Assembly (NCBI GenBank): GCA_000437235.1
Contig: FR897024.1
Location: forward strand, 1 to 40,772
From: Coprobacillus sp. CAG:826
Lineage (GTDB): Bacteria > Bacillota_I > Bacilli_A > RFN20 > CAG-826
Direction: 5' to 3'
Length of the DNA: 40,772 nt
In this document: positions 18,058 to 25,625 of the stretch, one piece after another
How the letters are laid out: every line of letters starts with the position of its first letter
How positions within the stretch are numbered: position 1 is the stretch's first letter
Program-made: the position numbers and the translations under genes
The notes under the pieces: generated by a model
What the model was told of the DNA's origin: nothing
The model's input: only the letters and a program-made list of their open reading frames with translations
The model's database searches: none

Positions 18058-19227
18058 TTAATTAATATAAGGTCCAGGAATTTCACCTAAACTAGGATAG
18101 GTTTCCTTACAAATAGGGAAGCCTTTTTCATTCCAATAAATTCGATCAATATATAACGTTCTTGTATTTTGTTGACCGGTAGTTGAAGCACTTGGATTAT
18201 AGGCATGATAGACAATCCAATCTAAACCTTTATCATCCTGTACGATTGCGCAGTGTCCCGGTCCCATACCTCTTTTTAAATGCGGTTGAATGACCGTTGT
18301 GCCACGGTTTGGTCCATCGATTGCTCTTCCATTTTGACCTACATAAGGTCCATATAAGGTTTCTGAACGACCCACGACAACGTGATAATCGGACTTTAAT
18401 CCTGCACAACATCCGCCCGTCGACAAATACAAATAGTAATAACCATTTTTCTTTTGAATAAAGGAAGCTTCATAGTTATCGTTATAATATAAATCAAAGC
18501 CAGCAATTTGTACTTTGTTTTCTTTTTGTGTTTCTAATCCATCTTTTAACGATAAGCCATCCTCACTGAGTTCCATAATCCAAATACCATCGCCACTACC
18601 CCATACGCAATAAACGGTTTCATCTTCAATAAAGACATAACAGTCAATGGAATTTTTAACGCCAATATCTTTGGAGTCAAAAAGTTTCCCATAATGGGTC
18701 CATGGTCCATAGGGTGTTGGGGCACTTGCTACACCAATTCCGGTATAGTCTGAATAATAACCGCCCGCTCCTAAGGTATAATAGAAAACATATTGGTCTT
18801 TGATTTTCGCTACAGAAGGTGCCCAAACGCCACCTTCACCATTATTCCAGCCAATATATTGTTGATAGTTCGGTGTATCTAAAAATACCGAGCCACAATA
18901 TTCCCACGTTTGCATGTTACGACTTTTGAAAATAGGACCGGGATCAAAACCATATCCTTTTTCTCCTCTTGTGCAATCAAGTTGAGTGGAATATAAGTAA
19001 TAATATCCGTCGTCTCCTCTTAAACAGAAGGGATCCGCTATTCCTACAAACTCTGTTTCACCATTAGGTTTTAAAAAGATGCCTGGATTGGTAATCATGT
19101 TATTGATATCACCAGCATCTTCATAAATATCAATGGAAGTTGATGAAGTGGAAGGTGTTGTTTCTCCACACGCTACAAATGATAGAAGCGTGAAGATAAA
19201 AATAAAGAAGCGAAATAATTTTTTCAT
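18058..19227 (-). CDS. GH43 arabinanase-like lipoprotein (second tandem copy)
   Basis: A 389-residue surface glycosidase (signal ending FVAC, Cys20). The five-blade GH43 propeller carries Asp65 (GIADPFC, base), Asp195 (NSIDCYVF, modulator), Glu253 (NYEASFI, acid) and the GPGHCAIV...VYHAY segment typical of endo-alpha-1,5-arabinanase-like members. It probably cuts arabinan or a related furanoside outside the cell. It is a diverged tandem copy of the gene upstream, sharing APTPYGPWTHYGK and WGSGDGI. The ATG at 19227 overlaps the upstream TGA as TGATG, with GGAGG ten bases before; the TTG just upstream is less likely. The modulator region (IDC instead of IDP) is slightly unusual. Confidence 0.87.
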   Translation of the reverse strand: MKKLFRFFIFIFTLLSFVACGETTPSTSSTSIDIYEDAGDINNMITNPGIFLKPNGETEFVGIADPFCLRGDDGYYYLYSTQLDCTRGEKGYGFDPGPIFKSRNMQTWEYCGSVFLDTPNYQQYIGWNNGEGGVWAPSVAKIKDQYVFYYTLGAGGYYSDYTGIGVASAPTPYGPWTHYGKLFDSKDIGVKNSIDCYVFIEDETVYCVWGSGDGIWIMELSEDGLSLKDGLETQKENKVQIAGFDLYYNDNYEASFIQKKNGYYYLYLSTGGCCAGLKSDYHVVVGRSETLYGPYVGQNGRAIDGPNRGTTVIQPHLKRGMGPGHCAIVQDDKGLDWIVYHAYNPSASTTGQQNTRTLYIDRIYWNEKGFPICKETYPSLGEIPGPYIN

Positions 19228-20438
19228 CAATACTGTTCCTCCTTCTTTTTCTCTTTTACAATATAAGTTGGGCCTAGATGTTCATAAGAAGACGCAACTT
19301 TATCTTTTACATAAGGCATGGATGTTTTTTCATCCCATAAAAGTTGATCAATAAATAAGGTTCTTGTATTTTTATTGGAACTCGTTTGATCATAGCCATG
19401 ATAGACTATCCAATAATCACCGATATCATCTTTTACGACCGAACAATGTCCAACACCCGTAGCAAATTCACGGTTATTATCCACAACAATATCACCATCA
19501 CCAGGTGACATCATATCATTGCCTAACGAATCTTTAAAACCACCGAGCAAGGATTGACTTTTTGCCACTACAACATGATAACCAGCATCAATACCTCCAT
19601 CCCATCCACCAAGGGATAAGAAGAGATAATAATAGCCATCTTTTTTTACGATGTGAGCGGCTTCAAAGTTATCGATAGAACCTTGTACCCAACCCCAACC
19701 AGCAATTTTATGCATATTTTCTTTGGCGTAAGATAATCCGCCATACATATCAATGCCATCAGGGGACATTTCGGCGACGTAAATTCCATCACCACTCCCC
19801 CAAATCATCCAAACACTGCCATCATCATCGACAAATACATCTTGGTCAGATGAATTATAAACACCAATTTTTTCACTATCGAAAACTTTTCCATAGTGCG
19901 TCCAAGGTCCATATGGGGTAGGTGCAGTGGCAACACCAATGCCTGGATTATAAGAAGATCCGGCACTTAATGTATAATAATAATTATATTGATCGGCAAT
20001 TTTTACCACGTTCGGTGCCCATACACCAGGGACTACACCTGCATATTGTTTTCCCCATTTTAAAACGTCTTCTTGCCCATCAAATACGCTTCCTACATAA
20101 GTCCAATTCACTAAGTCAATGCTTCTCCAAATTGGGCCATAATCGAAGCGATATCCACTATCATCACCTCTAAAAACGGTTTCGTTTGTTGAGTATAAAT
20201 AATAGTAGCCATCATCCGCTTTAAGGCAAAAAGGGTCGGCGCAAGGACCGAAGCCCTTTTCGCCTTTCCCTATATCGAATTGAATTGAATTTTTGTAAGT
20301 TGTATTTGTATATTGGATATCTGGAGGATTTTCTGTCGTATTACTTGTTGTATTTTCTTCTGCTTTACCACATGCACTGATAGAAATGGTAGTAAATGCA
20401 AGTAAACTCAACAGTGTTAATCTTTTGAAATTCAACAT
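19227..20438 (-). CDS. GH43 arabinanase-like lipoprotein (first tandem copy)
   Basis: A 403-residue exported lipoprotein (signal ending ISAC, Cys23, Asn/Thr tether). GH43 residues are visible: Asp68 (CADPFC), Asp198 (NSSDQDVFVDDDG), Glu259 (NFEAAHI) and His329 (GVGHCSVV), with VYHGY following. The fold and motifs resemble endo-alpha-1,5-L-arabinanases and related exo-enzymes, and it should act at the cell surface. It ends in a Lys/Glu-rich tail. It ends in TGA overlapping the next ATG, so the two GH43 genes are translationally coupled. It begins 10 bases after the 691-residue lipoprotein gene. Divergence between the two copies suggests different linkage or chain-length preference (inference). 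Confidence 0.87.
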   Translation of the reverse strand: MLNFKRLTLLSLLAFTTISISACGKAEENTTSNTTENPPDIQYTNTTYKNSIQFDIGKGEKGFGPCADPFCLKADDGYYYLYSTNETVFRGDDSGYRFDYGPIWRSIDLVNWTYVGSVFDGQEDVLKWGKQYAGVVPGVWAPNVVKIADQYNYYYTLSAGSSYNPGIGVATAPTPYGPWTHYGKVFDSEKIGVYNSSDQDVFVDDDGSVWMIWGSGDGIYVAEMSPDGIDMYGGLSYAKENMHKIAGWGWVQGSIDNFEAAHIVKKDGYYYLFLSLGGWDGGIDAGYHVVVAKSQSLLGGFKDSLGNDMMSPGDGDIVVDNNREFATGVGHCSVVKDDIGDYWIVYHGYDQTSSNKNTRTLFIDQLLWDEKTSMPYVKDKVASSYEHLGPTYIVKEKKKEEQY

Positions 20439-20448
20439 ACTTTTCTCC

Positions 20449-22524
20449 TTATTCTATTCCGTAAAATGTAACGTTTCTAAAGGTTCCAGAAGCTAAGTTA
20501 GCACCAAAGATTGGGTGATAATTTCCAACATAAGAAGTCGTAATATTTAAAACGGCCGCATCGTTGAAATATAAGACTAAAGTAGCACTAGTTTCTGAAG
20601 TAAGCGTTCTCACTAATTTATAGTGACCTTCAACGGTTACTCCATCCGCACGAGTCGCTTTATCTTGGTTTTGCCAATAGGTATGGTCTCCACCGCTCCA
20701 GTTAAAGATACGATAATCGAATGCTTGCGCTCCGTTATTGGTCATAGCGAAGGTATCCGCAACATATGGACTTTCAATACCAACTTGACGTAACGCAACT
20801 CCAATACGGGTATTGTTATCATTATTTGCATCTGCGCCTACACCACTTAAATCAAATTCAATAGCGAAATTTCCTTTTAATAAGGCTTTATCACCTAATG
20901 GTTTAACAGCAGCGTTTTGGAAGAATGCGCCGCCTGTCATACTGAATTCAGAATCATTAACGAAGGTCACATGTCCGCTAGTATCCGAGTTAAAGAAGAC
21001 TTGTTTCATCGCTGCAGTATTGAGCTTTTCATCAATAGTAGCGTCATCTAAAGTAACCGACCAGTTGGTAATATTAATTTGTGTATCTTTAGTAATAATC
21101 GTTGGATAAGTATTTACATCATGGAACTTATCACTGATTTCAAACCAATATAATTTGTTATTTAATAAATAGTAATAATTATCTCCATCTCTTAAAATAC
21201 CTAATTTTAAGTCGGAAGGATCCATGGTGCTAATACCATTCGCTTGCCAAATCATGGATTGAGCTGTAATTGCGCCCCATCCATTTGGAACATCCATCAT
21301 TACCGTCTTTTGTCCTTCTTTTGGTGAGAAGAAGAAGGCTCTTGCGTATCCGTCGGCATCATCGGTTGCCGAACCGATACCAAATCTTGCCCAGCCATCG
21401 CTAGAACTTCCAATCATCGAGACACTCGCTTCTGCATAATATCTTGTGCCACTTGCATTAAACATTGCAAAAGCGTGTGGATTATCAGTTTCACTTACTG
21501 CATTCGTTTGAAGGTAGGGTTCTTCCGCATCATTCATATGAGAATAATCAACATTTTTTGCATATCCTTCTTTATTAATTAAGAAATCAGGACGAACAGC
21601 AGTAAAGGTAAATGTACCAAAGACTTCTTCTTTAACTAAAGATGCAATTTTAATAGTTACGGTTCCATCTTTTAATACACTGACGGTATTTCCTTCAATA
21701 GAAGCGGCATCGCTAGGATCAATGGTTATTTGCACATTTTCATCAGCGGTGCTTGGTAAAATGGTATAGTCTAATTCAAAAGAAGTACCTACATAATAAG
21801 AAGTTTTTGTATTGTTAATGGTAATAGATGTTGGTGCTACTTTTAAGACTTGAATGGTTAATTCATCTTTCACATTTTCATCGGATTTGGAAACCACACT
21901 AATGGTAGCAGAACCTTCTTTTAAAAGCTTAATTTTGTTTTCTTTCCTTTCTAAAATGGTAGAATCACTAATTTCAACTTTAACATCCTCTTTGCATTCC
22001 GTTGGTGTAACAACATAACTAAGTTCAAATTCATCACCTACACGTCCTGAAGTGAAATCTTTATTAATTTCAATTTTCGTTGGGACTTTTTTAGCAACTT
22101 CAAAAGTAATTTCATCTTTCACTGTTTCATTACTTGCACTGCTAGCTGTAATGGTAACAGAACCAGCACTCAAGAAATTAACAAGACCTGTGTCTGAAAC
22201 CGTAGCGGTGGTTGCACTACTTGTTTTATACACCAATGTCTTATCCGCATTTTCTCCAGTCGTCGTTAATTTTGTATTAATTTGAACGGAATCACCCACA
22301 AAATATTTTGTGGTTTCATTAGTAATTTTAACTTCTGTAACTTTTGGTGTTTCTACCGTTGTCGTTGGCGTCACCGTAGTAGTGGGTGTTACTGTCGTTG
22401 TTGGGGTTACGGTAGTAAGTGTAGTATTTGAACTAGAAGATGGTTGATTTCCACAAGAAGTTAAAAGACCTACTGTTCCTAAAATCGTTCCTAAAATCGT
22501 ACCGAATAAAGTAATTTTTTTCAT
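20449..22524 (-). CDS. Surface lipoprotein with three Ig-like and two lectin-like domains
   Basis: A 691-residue lipoprotein (signal ending LTSC, Cys24). A Thr/Pro repeat linker (37-57) leads to three BIG2-type Ig domains (~61-145, 147-228, 230-311). Then comes a beta-sandwich A (~315-500, with GYAKNVDYSHM, FFFSPKEGQKTVMMD and LGILRDGDNYYYL) and a beta-sandwich B (~510-690, starting GHVTFVNDSEF, with GNFAIEFDLSG). Domains A and B have laminin-G/concanavalin-like character but I do not recognise the family. It is paralogous to the next gene upstream and shares domain A motifs with the 927-residue lipoprotein. No catalytic residues are evident, so it is probably a glycan-capture protein held away from the membrane by the Ig stalk. 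Confidence 0.82.
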   Translation of the reverse strand: MKKITLFGTILGTILGTVGLLTSCGNQPSSSSNTTLTTVTPTTTVTPTTTVTPTTTVETPKVTEVKITNETTKYFVGDSVQINTKLTTTGENADKTLVYKTSSATTATVSDTGLVNFLSAGSVTITASSASNETVKDEITFEVAKKVPTKIEINKDFTSGRVGDEFELSYVVTPTECKEDVKVEISDSTILERKENKIKLLKEGSATISVVSKSDENVKDELTIQVLKVAPTSITINNTKTSYYVGTSFELDYTILPSTADENVQITIDPSDAASIEGNTVSVLKDGTVTIKIASLVKEEVFGTFTFTAVRPDFLINKEGYAKNVDYSHMNDAEEPYLQTNAVSETDNPHAFAMFNASGTRYYAEASVSMIGSSSDGWARFGIGSATDDADGYARAFFFSPKEGQKTVMMDVPNGWGAITAQSMIWQANGISTMDPSDLKLGILRDGDNYYYLLNNKLYWFEISDKFHDVNTYPTIITKDTQINITNWSVTLDDATIDEKLNTAAMKQVFFNSDTSGHVTFVNDSEFSMTGGAFFQNAAVKPLGDKALLKGNFAIEFDLSGVGADANNDNNTRIGVALRQVGIESPYVADTFAMTNNGAQAFDYRIFNWSGGDHTYWQNQDKATRADGVTVEGHYKLVRTLTSETSATLVLYFNDAAVLNITTSYVGNYHPIFGANLASGTFRNVTFYGIE
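22351..22419. repeat. Tandem 18-base coding repeat (TPTTTV linker)
   Basis: Three to four degenerate 18-base units encode TPTTTV-type repeats at residues ~36-58 of the 691-residue lipoprotein. Gain or loss of a unit stays in frame and would change tether length. Confidence 0.75.
22475..22498. repeat. 12-base perfect tandem duplication in the signal peptide
   Basis: GTTCCTAAAATC occurs twice in direct succession (plus strand), encoding the repeated GTIL/GTIL core of the signal peptide of the 691-residue lipoprotein. Confidence 0.85.
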
Positions 22525-22535
22525 TGTTTTTCTCC

Positions 22536-24347
22536 TTACTTACTTTCTATTTCTTTAAAATCAAAATTCTTAACTGTTCCTTTTGCGTGATTAGCACCAA
22601 TCATGATTAAGTATTTTCCGGTATAGTTAATCTTTAATACTTTTTCATTGTTATCAGCATCAAAGAACGTATATTCTGTACCATTTAAATAAACTTTGAA
22701 GGTCGATGAAATGCTACCTACAATTCTTTCAATTTTCACATGAATCGTTGCTAAATCTTTGGTTAAAGATTCAAATTTTGAAGAATTGTAACTGGCCTTA
22801 GCAATCGTACCATAAGAGAATTGCGAATCATAATTCCAAGTTCTAAAATGGAAAGATTGTTCGTCTAACATAATGGAATCACATACAACAGGTTCATCGG
22901 TGTCATATCTTCTTAAAGCAACACCTAACATTGAATTGATGTCATCGACAAAATTTTCATAACCTTCAACATCAAATTCGATGGTAAAGTTTCCACCAAT
23001 CATGCCTTTATCGCCATAAGATTTTACACATTGATCACGGAAGCGATAATTTTCTTCGTTGCTATATTTGTTATTAAATTTAAATTCTGTATTGCTTACC
23101 ACCGTTACTTGTCCAGTAGAGGTCCCGCTGTTAAAGAATTTTTTATCTAATTCTGCCGATTGAAGCATGGCGTTTAAAGTTGCTTCATCATTTACATATT
23201 TCGCATCGCTAGCGGTAAAGGAGGTATCTTTCGATAAAACAACTGGTAAAGTTCCCATTTCGTTGAAACGGTTGTTTAATTCATACCAATAAAGAGAACC
23301 ATTAATGGTGTAATAGTAGTTATTTCCATCTCTTAAAATACCCATGGTAAGATTGGTAGGATCCATATCACAAATACCATTGACTTGCCAAATCATTGAA
23401 CGAGAGGCCGCAGCACCCCAGGTATTTGGGAAATCCATCATTACCGTTTTTTGTCCTTCTTTTGGTGAAAAATAGAAGCCTCTGGTATCATTATCATTAG
23501 ATCCACTTCCAATGCCCACTCTTGTCCAGCCATCTGTAGTAGATGCTAAAATGTTGAAGGTTACTTCTGCATAATATTTAGTGGATGGCGCCGCATTAAA
23601 CCATGCCATAGCGGCTGGGTTATCACCTTCAATTAATTTGTTTTTGGTTTGAATATAAGCTTCTTTATCCGCTTGGTGAGAATAATCCATGTTATCGGCA
23701 TATCCACCTTTGTTGGTAAAGAACATTCCTTTTTTTACTTCATATGTTTTCTTATCAAAAACTGTTGGATCAGAAGTCGAAGTGACAGTAATCTCTACTT
23801 CTCCAGTTTTTAAGAAAGAGATTTTTCCATTTTCATCAATGGTCGCTACCGTTTCATCTGAGGACTTATAAGTTAAACGTGGATCAGCGTTTTCAGGCGT
23901 AATTGTAACACTAATAGTAGTGTCTTCTCCCACCCATCCTAAGCCATTTCCTTCTCCATTAATTTTTACACTTGTTGGTTTGTTAGCGGCGATGACCGTA
24001 ACTTCTACTGAAGTGTAAATTGAAGGATCAGCAGCTAAAGCAATTTTGATATCCGCTTTTCCTTCGCTAATGCCTGTTACTCTTCCGCCTTCAACTGTGG
24101 CAATGGTTTCATCCGAACTAGACCAAACCACGTCACGTTTAGCGGTACCTGAAACAAGTACACGAATTGTAATGGTATTTCCTACCGATACTTCTTTGAT
24201 GGTTGAAGTAACTTTGATTTGAATATTACTTGGTGCTTCTGTAGTTACTGACGTGCTTGTACTTGCATCCTGATGATTGCAAGCGGCCAAACTTGTACAG
24301 GTACAAAGTAATAATGGAAATAATAGTAAACATTTCTTTATTTTCAT
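22536..24347 (-). CDS. Surface lipoprotein with two Ig-like and two lectin-like domains, first gene of the glycan operon
   Basis: A 603-residue lipoprotein (signal ending SLAAC, Cys23, Ser/Thr tether). Two BIG2-type Ig domains (~43-120 with WSSSDETIATVEGG, ~124-205 with YKSSDETVATID) are followed by beta-sandwich A (~210-390, GYADNMDYSHQ, FYFSPKEGQKTVMMD, MGILRDGNNYYY) and beta-sandwich B (~405-600, TGQVTVVSNTEF, GNFTIEFDVEG). It is a clear paralogue of the following gene, with one Ig repeat fewer. GGGAAGGA precedes the ATG. As the promoter-proximal product it should be among the most expressed in the operon, consistent with a surface glycan-binding role; that role is inferred, as no known carbohydrate-binding family was recognised. 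Confidence 0.82.
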   Translation of the reverse strand: MKIKKCLLLFPLLLCTCTSLAACNHQDASTSTSVTTEAPSNIQIKVTSTIKEVSVGNTITIRVLVSGTAKRDVVWSSSDETIATVEGGRVTGISEGKADIKIALAADPSIYTSVEVTVIAANKPTSVKINGEGNGLGWVGEDTTISVTITPENADPRLTYKSSDETVATIDENGKISFLKTGEVEITVTSTSDPTVFDKKTYEVKKGMFFTNKGGYADNMDYSHQADKEAYIQTKNKLIEGDNPAAMAWFNAAPSTKYYAEVTFNILASTTDGWTRVGIGSGSNDNDTRGFYFSPKEGQKTVMMDFPNTWGAAASRSMIWQVNGICDMDPTNLTMGILRDGNNYYYTINGSLYWYELNNRFNEMGTLPVVLSKDTSFTASDAKYVNDEATLNAMLQSAELDKKFFNSGTSTGQVTVVSNTEFKFNNKYSNEENYRFRDQCVKSYGDKGMIGGNFTIEFDVEGYENFVDDINSMLGVALRRYDTDEPVVCDSIMLDEQSFHFRTWNYDSQFSYGTIAKASYNSSKFESLTKDLATIHVKIERIVGSISSTFKVYLNGTEYTFFDADNNEKVLKINYTGKYLIMIGANHAKGTVKNFDFKEIESK

Positions 24348-24363
24348 TGAATTTTTCCTTCCC

Positions 24364-24382
24364 GCGGTAATTAAGAAACCGC
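24364..24382 (-). promoter_or_regulatory. Leader hairpin abutting the ribosome binding site of the glycan operon
   Basis: On the minus strand GCGGT and ACCGC pair around a 9-base loop, immediately followed by GGGAAGGA, the binding site of the first gene. It could modulate translation or protect the mRNA end. Confidence 0.35.
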
Positions 24383-24387
24383 TTTCT
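24374..24387. promoter_or_regulatory. cre-like site after the glycan operon promoter
   Basis: The minus strand reads AGAAAGCGGTTTCT, matching the cre consensus except for the outermost bases and sharing GAAAGCG and TT with the perfect cre at 3732. It lies exactly 8 bases after the -10 box, the same geometry as at the 927-residue lipoprotein promoter. Confidence 0.55.
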
Positions 24388-24395
24388 TTAATTGG

Positions 24396-24424
24396 ATATT
24401 ACCATACTTTAACGTTAAAGTAAA
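24396..24424 (-). promoter_or_regulatory. Promoter of the 11-gene glycan operon
   Basis: Minus strand: TTTACT (-35, 24419-24424), 17-base spacer, TAATAT (-10, 24396-24401). The spacer is almost filled by the LacI-type palindrome at 24406-24421. The predicted transcript starts near 24389, leaving a 40-base leader. Confidence 0.6.
24406..24421. promoter_or_regulatory. LacI-family operator O1
   Basis: ACTTTAACGTTAAAGT is a perfect 16-bp palindrome with the central CG typical of LacI-family operators. It occupies the -35/-10 spacer of the operon promoter, so binding would exclude RNA polymerase. The cognate repressor is presumably the divergent gene at 24602. Confidence 0.75.
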
Positions 24425-24451
24425 TATTTTTCATTGCAATTTTTTAAAAAA

Positions 24452-24465
24452 ATTTATCGTTAAAG
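24452..24465. promoter_or_regulatory. LacI-family operator O2 (imperfect copy)
   Basis: ATTTATCGTTAAAG differs from CTTTAACGTTAAAG at two positions, both in the left half. Its CG centre is 45 bp from that of O1, about four helical turns, allowing cooperative or looped binding between the two divergent promoters. Confidence 0.6.
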
Positions 24466-24506
24466 TACACATCATTTTAGCATGTATTTTAATCATTCTG
24501 CGAAAA

Positions 24507-24535
24507 TTGACATATTTTGCCATCTATGATATTAT
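24507..24535 (+). promoter_or_regulatory. Promoter of the divergent LacI-family gene
   Basis: TTGACA (24507-24512), 17-base spacer, TATTAT (24530-24535) preceded by TGA (extended -10). About 60 bases of leader precede the ATG. Confidence 0.75.
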
Positions 24536-24601
24536 GTAAAAAATAAATAGTAATTATATTAGCGAGTTATATTCTATACATTCAGTGAAGTTGGTGGAAA
24601 A

Positions 24602-25579
24602 ATGCAACAAAAAAAGAATATTACATTAAAAGATATCGCATTAAGAGCAGGTATATCGATTAATGCTGTTTCAAGAGCGTTAAGAGATTCACCTGATATT
24701 TCTGAATCAACCAAAGAAAGAGTGCGAAAAATTGCTACTGAGTTAGGTTATGTTCCCGATAGTGTGGCCCGTAGCTTAAAAAATGATAATTCTAAAATTG
24801 TCGCACTTGTATACAACGACTTCTATAATCCTTATTTCGCTATTTATTGTGAAAAGGTTTTTCACTACATCAAAGAAAAAGGTTACAAATGTAACCTTAT
24901 TTATTCTGACACGAACCTTATGACCATGAATGATATTGAAAATATCATGATCAATCGTTATTGTGGTGTCATTTCTTTTGTGGAACCCACCACTGACGTT
25001 GCTCTCTTCTTTAAAAAAAGAGAAATTCCTTTTTGCTTAGTTGGTATTAATTCTAACGTTGAATATATTGATTGTGTCTACACTGACGATATTGATGGTG
25101 GCAAACAAGTAGGAAATTATTTTGTTCAAAATGAGTTCACTAAAGCACTTTATCTAACAAATAGTATTTCGGAAACAAGCTTCCGAAGATTTTTAGGCTT
25201 TTCTGAAGTCGTTAATGCATCAAATAAACCCTTTAGTTTCATTCCATATCAATACCAAAAAGATTTCATCCAAATTGCTTATAAAAAAATCGTTTCAGAA
25301 GATATCGATTTCGTCTTCTGCTTTTCTGATTCCTTAGCGATTGAACTTATCAGTTATTTAAAACAAAAAAGAATGAAAAAGAAAATTAAAATTATCGGAT
25401 ACGATGATATTCATCAATTCTATCCTATTTTTAAAAATGTCGATTCTGTTAGAACAGACACGGAAGAAATTGTACATTTTGCCTGTGATCTTATTATTGA
25501 TAAAGTGACGCAAGAAAAAAATATTAATGAATATTTCACTAAAATGTTTCCAACCTACCTTCACATTATTAAAGAATAA
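24602..25579 (+). CDS. LacI-family transcriptional regulator of the glycan operon
   Basis: A 325-residue repressor of full family length. The N-terminal helix-turn-helix is ITLKDIALRAGISINAVS with hinge PDSVARSLK; a two-lobed sugar-sensing domain follows (VYTDDIDGGKQVG, DFVFCFSDSLA, IIGYDDI). Divergent from the 11-gene operon, with two operator-like sites between them, so it very likely controls it and binds a sugar released from the imported glycan. GTTGGTGG precedes the ATG at 24602. It is paralogous to the truncated regulator at the left edge (shared SRALRD and STKERVR), but the two candidate operators differ in sequence, so each probably has its own sites. The inducer is unknown. Confidence 0.93.
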   Translation: MQQKKNITLKDIALRAGISINAVSRALRDSPDISESTKERVRKIATELGYVPDSVARSLKNDNSKIVALVYNDFYNPYFAIYCEKVFHYIKEKGYKCNLIYSDTNLMTMNDIENIMINRYCGVISFVEPTTDVALFFKKREIPFCLVGINSNVEYIDCVYTDDIDGGKQVGNYFVQNEFTKALYLTNSISETSFRRFLGFSEVVNASNKPFSFIPYQYQKDFIQIAYKKIVSEDIDFVFCFSDSLAIELISYLKQKRMKKKIKIIGYDDIHQFYPIFKNVDSVRTDTEEIVHFACDLIIDKVTQEKNINEYFTKMFPTYLHIIKE

Positions 25580-25625
25580 TTATTAAAAATTTTAATAATG
25601 ATTTTAAAAATCATATTTTGTTTTT
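25579..25625 (+). terminator. AT-rich double inverted repeat after the LacI gene
   Basis: ATTATTAAAA/TTTTAATAAT (25579-25599) is followed by ATGATTTT/AAAATCAT (25598-25614) and a T-rich stretch. It lies between convergent genes and probably ends the LacI transcript. It has almost no G or C, so strength is uncertain. Confidence 0.5.
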
